Below are positions 50,611 to 58,720 of a DNA stretch of 64,000 nt, one piece after another. The notes beneath the pieces are model-generated. The model did no database searches, was not told where the DNA came from, and saw nothing but the letters and a program-made list of their open reading frames with translations. Origin of the DNA: Quadrisphaera setariae. Lineage in GTDB: Bacteria; Actinomycetota; Actinomycetes; Actinomycetales; Quadrisphaeraceae. The stretch spans positions 62,001 to 126,000 of the forward strand of contig NZ_VKAC01000005.1 in the NCBI RefSeq assembly GCF_008041935.1, given 5' to 3'. Position numbers and translations under genes: made by a program. How positions within the stretch are numbered: the stretch's first letter is position 1; each line of letters begins with the position of its first letter.

Positions 50611-51857
50611 CGCTCCACCCGCCGGCGTCCCCCGTCGCGCCCTGCGCCGTCGCGCAGGTCCACCACGGGCGGACTCGAGCTGCGCCGCGGGCTCGGCACC
50701 GGGGCAGAGCCCAGCACCTGCCGGTACACGTCCGCCGTGAGCGCCGCCGTCCGCTCCCAGGAGAAGCCCGCTGCGCGGGACAGGCCCAGCGCGCCCAGCC
50801 GGGTGCGCAGCGCCTCGTCGGCGACGAGGGCGTCGACGGCGTCGCGCAGGGCGTCCACCCGCAGCGGGTCCACCGCGAGCGCGGCCCCCGCGGTCAGCTC
50901 GGCCAGCGCGCCCGCCGTCGAGGTCACCACCGGCGCCCCCGCCGCCATCGCCTCCAGCACCGGGATGCCGAACCCCTCGTAGAGGGAGGGGTAGACGAAG
51001 GCGGTGCAGCGGCGCAGCAGCTCGTGCTTGGTGGCCGCGTCGACGAACCCCAGCGGCACCACCGAGCCGCCCGCCGCGGCGAGCTCCGCCTGCAGGTCCG
51101 CGGCGTGCGCCAGGGCGGTGCCGGCGAGGACGAGGTCGTGGGAGGAGCGCGCGTCGCTGCCCGCCCAGGCCCGCAGCAGCCGGGCGAGGTTCTTGCGCGG
51201 CTCGACGTTGCCCAGGTAGAGCACGAACGGGCGCTCCCGCAGCGGCCGCGGGTCGGCGCGGCCGGCCGGGCCCTCGGCCGCCCCGACGGCCTCGGTGACC
51301 GCCAGCGGCGTCACCACCACCTTCTCCGGGGGCACGTCGCACAGCGCCACCAGCTCGTCCTTGGTGAACTGCGACGGCGTCAGCAGCACGTCCGAGCGCG
51401 CCACCTGCCAGCGCAGCGCCCGCCGCGACGCCGCGAGGTTGATCCGCGAGAACACCTGCGGCAGCCGCAGGAACGCCACGTCGTGCACGGTGCTGACCAC
51501 GCGGGTGCCCCGCGGCAGCGCCGGCAGCCGCTCGAAGTACGTGCAGTGCACGAGGTCGGCCCGGAGCCCGAACGCGCTCGCCGGAACCAGCGGCGCGTAC
51601 GCCGCCAGCCCGTTGAACGCCTTGCGGGGCACCGGCCCGGCGCCCCGCACGCCCACACCCGCGGGGGACGCCGCGAGCCCGTCGGGTCCGTCGCCGATGA
51701 CCAGCACCTGCACCTCGAGGTCCCCGGTCTCGGGGTGGCCGGCGGTCGCGGCGAGCGCGGCGGCCAGGTGCCACACGTACTGCCCGACGCCCGACAGGTG
51801 CCCGCGCAGCGGGCGCCCGTCGACCAGCACGCGGGGCCGCCCCGCCGCAGCGCTCAC
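50607..51857 (-). CDS. GT4-family glycosyltransferase
   Basis: A 416-residue retaining glycosyltransferase. It shows VLVDGRPLRGHLSGVGQYVW (the GxGxY loop of mannosyltransferase-like GT4 enzymes), HCTYFERLPALPRGTRVVST, VLTPSQFTKDELVAL-like sequence (LLTPSQFTKDELVAL), LYLGNVEPRKNLARLLRAW and SLYEGFGIPVLEAMAAG with the EX7E motif. It probably adds mannose or a related sugar. Start GTG 51857 is 8 bp from the stop of the preceding gene. The Pro/Ser/Arg-rich C-terminal 30 residues are likely disordered. Confidence 0.88.
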   Translation of the reverse strand: MSAAAGRPRVLVDGRPLRGHLSGVGQYVWHLAAALAATAGHPETGDLEVQVLVIGDGPDGLAASPAGVGVRGAGPVPRKAFNGLAAYAPLVPASAFGLRADLVHCTYFERLPALPRGTRVVSTVHDVAFLRLPQVFSRINLAASRRALRWQVARSDVLLTPSQFTKDELVALCDVPPEKVVVTPLAVTEAVGAAEGPAGRADPRPLRERPFVLYLGNVEPRKNLARLLRAWAGSDARSSHDLVLAGTALAHAADLQAELAAAGGSVVPLGFVDAATKHELLRRCTAFVYPSLYEGFGIPVLEAMAAGAPVVTSTAGALAELTAGAALAVDPLRVDALRDAVDALVADEALRTRLGALGLSRAAGFSWERTAALTADVYRQVLGSAPVPSPRRSSSPPVVDLRDGAGRDGGRRRVER

Positions 51858-51864
51858 CGGGCGA

Positions 51865-52956
51865 TCACCGCAGCGCGGTGGAGCGGGGACGCCTCGGCGA
51901 CGGTGCCGCGGGGAGCGACCGGTACACGCGGGAGTACGCCTCCGCCACGCCCGCGGGGGCGAAGCGGTGCAGGCCGTCGCGGCCGCGGCGGACGAGGTCG
52001 GCGCGGTGGGCGTCGTCGTCGAGCACCCGGCGCAGCGCGCTCGCCCACGCGTCGACGTCCCCGGCGGGCACCACGTCCCCGGCGCGGCCGTCGTCCAGGG
52101 CCTCCCGCAGGCCGCCCAGGTCGGAGGCCACCACGGGGGCGCCGGCGGCGCGCGCCTCCACCGCCACCAGCCCGAACGGCTCGTCGCGGGAGGGGATGGC
52201 CACCACGCGGCCCGCGGCCATCGCCGCGCGCGGGGAGCGGGTGAACCCGCACAGGTGCACGTGCCCGGAGGCCACCAGCGGGGCCGCCAGCTCCTCCAGC
52301 CACGGCTGGTCGCGGTTGCCGTACGCGAACAGCTGCACCGGGTCGCCGTCCTCGACGAGCCTCCCGACGGCCTCCACCAGCACGTCCACGCCCTTGCGGT
52401 GGTGGAGCCCGCCCACGTAGACCACCGAGCGCTCCGGCAGCACCGGGCCGGGGCCCGAGGGCGCCACGTCGAGGTCGACCGCGTTGTGGATGACCCGCAG
52501 CCGCCGCGCCGCCCACGGCGCGGTCCGGCGGAAGCGCTCGCGGGCGGCGCCGGAGATGCACACCACCGCCGCGCACGAGCCCATGAGCGCGCTCGAGCGC
52601 TGGAAGACGTTGTGCACCGTCGCGACGCTGCGACGGCGCAGCTCCCGCGGGCCGAGCGCCACCGCGAGGGCCGCGCGCCCGGTGTGCACGTGCACGACGT
52701 CCGCGTCGCCTGCCGCCAGGCGGGCGGCCAGCCGGACGCCCGTCCGGCGGGCCTCCAGCGGCGTGGCCACCCTGTCGATGCGCTCGAAGCGCACGCCGAG
52801 GGCGGAGAGCTCGTCGTGGTAGCTGGAGGCGGCGACCTCCGAGGCGATGCTCACCTCCAGCCCGGCGGCGCGCTGCGCCACGGCGAGCACCCGCAGCATG
52901 TTGGTGATGCCGGTGCCGTTGTCCTGGAAGTCGTTGGTGACGTGGAGGACGCGCAT
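51865..52956 (-). CDS. GT4-family glycosyltransferase
   Basis: A 363-residue enzyme beginning MRVLHVTNDFQDNGTGITN. It has a donor-binding half with VVYVGGLHHRKGVDVLVEAV, HVHLCGFTRSPRAAMAAG and SRDEPFGLVAVEARAAG (EX7E). The acceptor side shows ADVVHVHTGRAALAVAL and SVATVHNVF. It lies in the minus-strand operon, 8 bp from the following GT4 gene and 2 bp from the preceding one. The open frame upstream of ATG 52956 is antisense-frame noise within the neighbouring gene. The sugar is not predictable. Confidence 0.87.
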   Translation of the reverse strand: MRVLHVTNDFQDNGTGITNMLRVLAVAQRAAGLEVSIASEVAASSYHDELSALGVRFERIDRVATPLEARRTGVRLAARLAAGDADVVHVHTGRAALAVALGPRELRRRSVATVHNVFQRSSALMGSCAAVVCISGAARERFRRTAPWAARRLRVIHNAVDLDVAPSGPGPVLPERSVVYVGGLHHRKGVDVLVEAVGRLVEDGDPVQLFAYGNRDQPWLEELAAPLVASGHVHLCGFTRSPRAAMAAGRVVAIPSRDEPFGLVAVEARAAGAPVVASDLGGLREALDDGRAGDVVPAGDVDAWASALRRVLDDDAHRADLVRRGRDGLHRFAPAGVAEAYSRVYRSLPAAPSPRRPRSTALR

Positions 52957-52958
52957 CC

Positions 52959-54197
52959 TCACCTCGACGGGGTGGCGCTGGCTGGGGTGGCGCAGGCCGC
53001 GCCCGACGGCGCCGCGCGCAGCGGGGTGGCGGGTCGCGCGGCGGCGCTGGGCGGGAGGTGGACCTGCTGGCGCTGGGCCGGCACGGGCGCCGTGCCGAGC
53101 ACGCCGTCCACCACGGCCTGCATCTGGAAGGCGAAGCTGGTCCGCGAGAACCCCTCGGCGTGCCGGCGCACTCGCGCCGGGTCGAAGGCGGCCGGGTCGA
53201 ACGCCGCCAGCGCCTGCGCCCAGGCGTCCACCTCCCCGTCCGGCCCCGCGGGCGGCACGAGCACGCCGGACAGGCCCGGCACCACGGTGTCGAGCGCGCC
53301 GCCCTCGCCGGCGGCGATGACGGGCGCGCCGCAGGCCATGGCCTCCACCGGCACGATCCCGAAGTCCTCCACCCCCGGCATGAGCAGCGCGCGGCAGCGG
53401 CGGAACAGGTCGCGCAGCCCGGCGTCGCTGACCCGTCCGACGAACTCCGTGCGCGGCCCCGCGAGCGCCTCCACCTCCGCGCGCGAGCGTCCCTCGCCGG
53501 CCACCACCAGCCGCACACCCGCGCGGGCGGCGGCCTTCACGGCCAGGTCGGGCCGCTTGTACGGCACCATCCGGCCGGCCAGGAGGAAGAAGTCCTCCCG
53601 GGGCCCGGCCGGGGCGGGACTGAAGTAGCCGGTGTTGACCGGCGGGGCCACCACGTGCGCCTCGCGGCCCCACCAGCGGCGGATCCTCTCCGCCACGAAC
53701 GTCGAGTTGGCCACGAGCGTGTGCACCCGCTGCGCGGCGCGCACGTCGAACGGCTTGAACACCGCGGAGAACGCCGCCAGGCCCGCGACCCCCGGCCCGC
53801 TGCCCTCGCTCGTGCGCATCGACGCCTCCCACACCCAGCGGGCGGGCGTGTGCACGTAGGCCACCACCGGCACCCGGCTGCCGCTGCTGCTCAGCGCCAC
53901 CTGCGTGGCGAACGCGTGGTGGGAGGCGACGACGACGTCGGCGTCCGGCAGCCGCAGCGACCGCATCGCCACCGGCAGCGCGGGCAGGAGGTGGGCGTAC
54001 CCGCTGCCGCGCAGCAGCCGCGACAGGCGCGTGCTGCTCAGCCGGGCCTCGAGGTCCGCCGGGAGCACCCCGGGGGCGGCGACCGGGGCGAGCAGGGGAG
54101 CGGCCGGCCACTGCCGCGCGAGCGCCTCGACCACGGCCTCGGACCCCGCGTACTCGGTGAACCGCTCGTGGACGATCGTGACGCGCGGCTGGGTCAT
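52959..54197 (-). CDS. GT4-family glycosyltransferase (WbaZ-like mannosyltransferase type)
   Basis: A 412-residue enzyme. It shows VTIVHERFTEYAGSEAVVEA, the signature start of the WbaZ/mannosyltransferase branch, VVASHHAFATQVALS, VVAYVHTPARWVWE, FFLLAGRMVPYKRPDLAVKA and GVEDFGIVPVEAMACGAPVI (EX7E). The C-terminal 40 residues (VHLPPSAAARPATPLR and beyond) are low complexity. It starts at ATG 54197 after a 228-bp gap from the next upstream gene in which I see nothing specific. It is the second member of the minus-strand operon. Confidence 0.88.
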   Translation of the reverse strand: MTQPRVTIVHERFTEYAGSEAVVEALARQWPAAPLLAPVAAPGVLPADLEARLSSTRLSRLLRGSGYAHLLPALPVAMRSLRLPDADVVVASHHAFATQVALSSSGSRVPVVAYVHTPARWVWEASMRTSEGSGPGVAGLAAFSAVFKPFDVRAAQRVHTLVANSTFVAERIRRWWGREAHVVAPPVNTGYFSPAPAGPREDFFLLAGRMVPYKRPDLAVKAAARAGVRLVVAGEGRSRAEVEALAGPRTEFVGRVSDAGLRDLFRRCRALLMPGVEDFGIVPVEAMACGAPVIAAGEGGALDTVVPGLSGVLVPPAGPDGEVDAWAQALAAFDPAAFDPARVRRHAEGFSRTSFAFQMQAVVDGVLGTAPVPAQRQQVHLPPSAAARPATPLRAAPSGAACATPASATPSR

Positions 54198-54425
54198 CGG
54201 GGGGTGGCCTTCCGGGGCTCGGGAGCGTGGGGCAGCGGGCCCGCGGGCGCCCCCGGCGCCGCAGCAGCGGACCGAGGGCCGCGTCGCCCGTCGTCACCCA
54301 CCCGAGCGGGATCGGCGACCCGTCCAGCATGGACCATGAGCGAGGCCCCCATCGCGGAACGCGGCCAACGGGTCGGGCCCCCCGTGAGGACAGCGCTGGA
54401 CACGAGCGCGGCGCCCGCCGCCGGC

Positions 54426-55583
54426 TCAGCCGCGGCGGAGGACGGCGCGGACGGTGTCCTCGGCGACGTCGTCCCAGGTCCGCGCCGGCTGCGGGGACGA
54501 GGCCGGTGCCGAGCGCCCCCGGCCCGGGGCGTCGAGGTGCAGGTGGTCGGCCACGGCGCGGGCCCAGCCGTCCACGTCGAGCGCGGGCACGTGCTGCGCG
54601 CGGTCACCGCTGACCTCCACCAGCGCCGCGTCCGTGCTCGTCACGAGCGGGGCGCCCAGGTCGAGCGCCTCCACCGCGGGCAGGCCGAACCCCTCCACGA
54701 GGCTGGGGGCCAGCACCACGGCGGCGTTCTCGTAGCACCAGCGCAGGCTCGCGTCGTCGACGCCCTGCAGCTGCACCACGTGGCCGGAGGCCGCCAGCGC
54801 GGCGTGGTCGGGCCCGTAGGCCTCGGTGCCCCACGCGGGCGGGCCGACCAGCGCGAGCACCGCGTCGGCGTGCTCGGGGTGCGCGCGCAGCGCCCGCGCC
54901 CACGCCGAGACCGCCGTCGCCACGTTCTTGCGCTGCGTCGTGTCACCGACCACCAGCCCGAAGCGGCGCCCGGCGAGCACCTCAACGGGCGTCGGGTGCG
55001 CCTGCAGCAGCGCGGGGCTGGTGGCCGACAGCACCACCGACGTGCGGCCGGCCACCTGCGGGTGGTGGGCCAGCAGCCGGTCGCGCGTGGCCGCGCTGAC
55101 GCAGATCACCGAGTCCGCCTGCCGGATCGAGGCGGCGTACGGGCGCTGCAGCAGCACGCGCTTGGCGGCGGGGAAGTCCGCGGGCCGGTCGGCGAGGATC
55201 ATGTCGTGCACGGTGAGCACCGTGCGGGCGGTGAAGCCCGGCGCGCGCTGCGGCACGAGGTGCTTGGACCCGTGGACGACGTCGAAGCCGCCCCGCAGCC
55301 GCCACCCCAGCACGAACCTCTCGTACGGCGGCAGCAGCGGACCGGCGCGCCCGTCGAGCACGGCCGGCACGGCGTGCACGCGCGCGGGCCCGCCCACCAG
55401 CTCGGCCAGCGGACCGGCGGCAGCGGCGGACGTCAGCAGGTGCACCTCGACGTCGTCGCGGCGCTGCAGCGCCCGCGCCACCTCCACCGTGTACCTCACG
55501 ATGCCGCCCAGGCGCCCCGACGCGGGGACGTGCGTGGCCATGACGAGCCAGCGGGGCCTGCGCGTCCGGGGAGTCGAGGTCAC
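54426..55583 (-). CDS. GT4-family glycosyltransferase
   Basis: A 385-residue enzyme. It shows WLVMATHVPASGRLGGIVRY, FDVVHGSKHLVPQRAPGF, TVLTVHDMILADRPADFP, FGLVVGDTTQRKNVATAVSA and SLVEGFGLPAVEALDLGAP (EX7E). It is the first gene of the minus-strand operon, and its promoter must lie in the 78 bp shared with the divergent aminotransferase gene. The upstream sequence has no obvious boxes. The C-terminus is Ser/Pro-rich before the final DDVAEDTVRAVL helix. Confidence 0.87.
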   Translation of the reverse strand: MTSTPRTRRPRWLVMATHVPASGRLGGIVRYTVEVARALQRRDDVEVHLLTSAAAAGPLAELVGGPARVHAVPAVLDGRAGPLLPPYERFVLGWRLRGGFDVVHGSKHLVPQRAPGFTARTVLTVHDMILADRPADFPAAKRVLLQRPYAASIRQADSVICVSAATRDRLLAHHPQVAGRTSVVLSATSPALLQAHPTPVEVLAGRRFGLVVGDTTQRKNVATAVSAWARALRAHPEHADAVLALVGPPAWGTEAYGPDHAALAASGHVVQLQGVDDASLRWCYENAAVVLAPSLVEGFGLPAVEALDLGAPLVTSTDAALVEVSGDRAQHVPALDVDGWARAVADHLHLDAPGRGRSAPASSPQPARTWDDVAEDTVRAVLRRG

Positions 55584-55661
55584 GGGGGCTGCCTACCACG
55601 AGGCCTTCTGCGCCCGCTTGGCCCGCTCGCGGTGACCTCCGCGGACGTAGGGTGACCGGCC

Positions 55662-56855
55662 ATGGAGTTCCGGCGCATCCAGGGCCTGCCCCCGTACGTC
55701 TTCACCATCATCGACGGGCTCAAGCAGCAGGCGCGCCGAGCCGGCCGCGACGTCGTCGACCTGGGGTTCGGCAACCCCGACCTGCCCTCCCCGGCCACCG
55801 CCGTGGAGAAGCTCGCCGAGGCCGCGCACAACTCCCGCAACCACCGCTACTCCTCCTCGCGCGGGCTGCCCAAGCTCCGCGAGGCGGTCGCCGGGCTGTA
55901 CCAGCGGCGCTTCGGGGTGCACCTCGACCCCGACACCGAGGTCATCAGCACCATCGGCGCCAAGGAGGGGTTCTCCCACCTCATGTGGGTGCTGCTCCAG
56001 GCGGGGGACGCCGCGCTCGTGCCGTCGCCGTCCTACCCGATCCACATCTGGGGCCCGTACTTCGCCGGCGCCGACGCCCGGCAGGTGCCGATCGGCCCGA
56101 AGGACGCCAACGGCGTCGCCCACGACTACGTCGAGAACGTCATGGAGGCGTGGGAGTACGGCTGGCCGAAGCCCCGCGTCGTCGTCCTGTCGTTCCCGCA
56201 CAACCCGACGACGGCGATCGCGTCCAAGGAGGACCTGCAGCGCCTGGTCGACTGGGCGCGCGAGCGCGACGTGGTGCTCGTGCACGACTTCGCCTACGCC
56301 GACACCACCTTCGACGGCTGGAAGCCCCCGTCGATCCTCGAGTGCGAGGGCGCCAAGGAGGTGGCCGTCGAGCTGTACTCGATGACCAAGTCGTACTCGA
56401 TGGCCGGCTGGCGCGTGGCGTTCCTCGTGGGCAACCGCGAGGTGGTGGCGGCCCTCGCCAAGCTCAAGAGCTACCTCGACTACGGCACGTTCCAGCCCAT
56501 CCAGATCGCGGCGACCGTGACCCTCAACGAGGAGCTCGAGTACCCGCAGTGGACCTCCTCGGTGTACGAGTCGCGCCGCAACGCGCTGGTCGAGGGCCTG
56601 GAGCGCGCGGGCTGGGCGCTGCCGAAGCCCCGGGGGACGATGTTCGCCTGGGCGCGCATCCCCGAGCCGTACGCGGAGCTGAAGTCGATCGAGTTCGCCA
56701 AGCTCATCGTCAACGAGTGCGACGTGGCGGTCTCCCCGGGCGTCGGGTTCGGGCCGCAGGGCGACGACTACGTGCGCTTCGCGCTCATCGAGAACGAGCA
56801 GCGCATCGCGCAGGCCGCCCGCCAGCTCAAGCGCGGCCTGACCAAGCTCGGCTGA
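55662..56855 (+). CDS. PLP-dependent class I/II aminotransferase (AlaC-like)
   Basis: A 397-residue fold-type I aminotransferase. It shows VDLGFGNPDLPSPATAVEKL, RNHRYSSSRGLPKLREAVAG, STIGAKEGFSHLMW, LSFPHNPTTAIAS, VLVHDFAYADTTFDG and the PLP lysine in SMTKSYSMAGWRVAF. The C-terminal arginine loop is GDDYVRFALIENEQR. The spacing and SYSMAGWR resemble the AlaC/LL-diaminopimelate aminotransferase group, which transaminates alanine or glutamate. It is probably a housekeeping gene rather than part of polysaccharide synthesis, although amino-sugar supply cannot be excluded. ATG 55662. Confidence 0.9.
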   Translation: MEFRRIQGLPPYVFTIIDGLKQQARRAGRDVVDLGFGNPDLPSPATAVEKLAEAAHNSRNHRYSSSRGLPKLREAVAGLYQRRFGVHLDPDTEVISTIGAKEGFSHLMWVLLQAGDAALVPSPSYPIHIWGPYFAGADARQVPIGPKDANGVAHDYVENVMEAWEYGWPKPRVVVLSFPHNPTTAIASKEDLQRLVDWARERDVVLVHDFAYADTTFDGWKPPSILECEGAKEVAVELYSMTKSYSMAGWRVAFLVGNREVVAALAKLKSYLDYGTFQPIQIAATVTLNEELEYPQWTSSVYESRRNALVEGLERAGWALPKPRGTMFAWARIPEPYAELKSIEFAKLIVNECDVAVSPGVGFGPQGDDYVRFALIENEQRIAQAARQLKRGLTKLG

Positions 56856-56886
56856 CGCCGTCCCACCCCTGCACAGCCGGGCGCCT

Positions 56887-56930
56887 GGCTGCGGTCCGGA
56901 GCGCTTCGGGAACCGCAGCCGGGCGACCGC
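56887..56930 (+). terminator. Stem-loop terminator after the aminotransferase gene
   Basis: GGCTGCGGT at 56887-56895 and ACCGCAGCC at 56922-56930 form a perfect 9-bp stem 32 bp after the stop codon. The 26-nt loop contains a smaller GC-rich hairpin. There is no T-run. Confidence 0.5.
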
Positions 56931-57004
56931 TCGCGGTCCCAGGGGGCGACGCGCCGGGGCGCAGCCTCCCGCGGTGACGCGCTACCTGCTGCGAGGGTCG
57001 GAGC

Positions 57005-58684
57005 ATGCGGAGGTCTGCGCTGGCCGCGGTGCTCGCCGCCGCGGCGCTGGTGACCCCGCTCGCCGGAGCGCAGGCCGCCGGCCCGACCACCACCGCGACG
57101 GCGTCGAGCGGCGAGGCCGCCGCCCTGTCCGACGGGGCTCCGGCCTCCGCGCGCCTGGGCGCCGAGTGGTCCGCGAGCAGCGGTGACACCGCCCCGTGGG
57201 CGCAGCTGACCTTCCCCAGCGCCCGCCGCACCGCCAGCGTGCAGGTGTTCGGCTCCACCGCCGACGCCTCCGACCCCGCGCAGTCCACCGCCGCCGCCCT
57301 CTACGGCACGCTCCGCTTCTCCGACGGCTCCTCCGTGGACGTGCCCGGCATCGCCGCCGGCGCTGGCATGCCCACCACCGTCGCCTTCACCCCGCGCTGG
57401 GTGACCTGGGTGCGCCTGGAGCTGCGCCGCCAGATCGCCTCCGCGCCCGTGGCGCTGCGCGAGCTCACCGCCTACGACGCCGGCACCACCCCGCCGCAGT
57501 GGGCGGCCCCCGCGGGCTCACCCACCTACGCGGTGACCCCCGCGACCGCCAGCTGCCCGAGCTCGGCCGCGCCCGTGGCACCGGCGCTCGCGGGCCGCCT
57601 GACCCTGGCCTGCCCGACGCCGGGGTCGAGCGTGGACGCCGCGGCGACCGTCGTCGTCGGCGCCCCCGCGGGCAGCCAGCTCACGGCGTGGCTGTCGGTG
57701 CCCAGCGGCAACGCCCTCGACCTGCCGCTGCGGCGCGCGGCCACGGCCACCGCCGACGCCAGCGGACGCGCGGTGCTCACCGCCGACGTGCGGCGGCTGC
57801 CGCAGGGCCCGTTCGCGCTCAAGGTCACCGGGACGACGACGGCGGGCGCCGCGCTCGACCCGCTCTACGCCCAGCTGTTCCGCTCCGGCGGACAGGCGGC
57901 CTCCACGCCGTCGGCGCCGGCCGGCTCCAGCCCGCCGGCGGGCATGACGCTGCAGTACAGCGACGACTTCGACGCGCCGCTGTCCGTCAGCGCCTCCGGC
58001 TGGGGCACCCGGTACGCCGCGGTGAAGCCCGAGCCGTGGGGCGGCTCGCAGTTCGGCGACGCCCTCTTCGCCGACCCGGCCTGGGGCGCCGGCACCCTCG
58101 CGACGCTGCCCGGCGGCTACCTGCGCGTGCGCGCGCAGCCGATCGGTGTGCTCGCGCCGAAGCAGACCTGGGGCCAGGCGCACGCCGCGGGGATCCTCTC
58201 GTCCCAGCGCTGGGGCGGGTCCGGCTTCAGCGCCCAGCACGGCTACTTCGAGGCGCGCATGCTCGGCGCCCCCGGGCCCGGCTCCTGGCCGGCGTTCTGG
58301 ATGCTCAACAGCTCCAGCGGCACCGGCCGCGCCGACGGCAGCGCCGCCGAGGTCGACGCGGTGGAGCTGTACGGCCACGACACCGACGCCGCCTGCCACA
58401 CCACCCACAGCTGGGGCCCGGTCAAGGGCGGCCAGAAGGCCTGCCAGGGCTACCCGATGGACTGGGCGGCCGAGTGGCACACGTACGGCGTCGAGGTCGG
58501 CGACGGCGACGCGCAGTTCTACCTCGACGGACGCCGCGTGGCGTCGCTGGGAGAGCTGTCGCACACCGACGAGCCGTTCTTCTTCATGCTCGACCTCGCC
58601 ACCGGCGGCGGCTGGCCCGTCGACCTCGCGGCGACGGGCCAGACCACCGACCTCTACGTGGACTGGGTCCGCGTCTACACCTGA
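57005..58684 (+). CDS. Secreted GH16-family glycanase
   Basis: A 559-residue secreted enzyme. A Sec signal peptide (RRSALAAVLAAAALVTPLAG, likely cut after AQA) is followed by a discoidin-like domain (DTAPWAQLTFPSARRTASVQ), an immunoglobulin-like spacer and a C-terminal GH16 domain. The latter has FSAQHGYFEARMLG, SWPAFWMLNS, catalytic AEVDAVELYG and DEPFFFMLDLATGGGWPVDL. It aligns along its length with the membrane-anchored GH16 at 41595-43829, but it is secreted and has one discoidin domain fewer. Both probably act on the polysaccharide of the second locus. ATG 57005 follows GAGGGTCGGAGC. Confidence 0.9.
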   Translation: MRRSALAAVLAAAALVTPLAGAQAAGPTTTATASSGEAAALSDGAPASARLGAEWSASSGDTAPWAQLTFPSARRTASVQVFGSTADASDPAQSTAAALYGTLRFSDGSSVDVPGIAAGAGMPTTVAFTPRWVTWVRLELRRQIASAPVALRELTAYDAGTTPPQWAAPAGSPTYAVTPATASCPSSAAPVAPALAGRLTLACPTPGSSVDAAATVVVGAPAGSQLTAWLSVPSGNALDLPLRRAATATADASGRAVLTADVRRLPQGPFALKVTGTTTAGAALDPLYAQLFRSGGQAASTPSAPAGSSPPAGMTLQYSDDFDAPLSVSASGWGTRYAAVKPEPWGGSQFGDALFADPAWGAGTLATLPGGYLRVRAQPIGVLAPKQTWGQAHAAGILSSQRWGGSGFSAQHGYFEARMLGAPGPGSWPAFWMLNSSSGTGRADGSAAEVDAVELYGHDTDAACHTTHSWGPVKGGQKACQGYPMDWAAEWHTYGVEVGDGDAQFYLDGRRVASLGELSHTDEPFFFMLDLATGGGWPVDLAATGQTTDLYVDWVRVYT

Positions 58685-58690
58685 GCCGGG

Positions 58691-58713
58691 GACGAGCCGC
58701 GGTGCTGCTCGTC
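58691..58713. terminator. Short stem-loop between convergent GH16 and UGD genes
   Basis: GACGAGC at 58691-58697 pairs with GCTCGTC at 58707-58713. It lies in the 36-bp gap between the two stop codons and could serve both genes. The stem is only 7 bp, so support is modest. Confidence 0.4.
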
Positions 58714-58720
58714 GTCGTCC

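Noticed and set aside
50611-51774. Long minus-strand frame upstream of the third GT2 paralogue
   Set aside because: It covers the GT4 gene in a different frame; its sequence is Gly/Arg/Ala-rich noise, and the GT2 protein begins at GTG 50610.
52957-54330. Upstream extension of the GT4 gene at 51865-52956
   Set aside because: It overlaps the 52959-54197 glycosyltransferase gene in another frame and lacks any motif.
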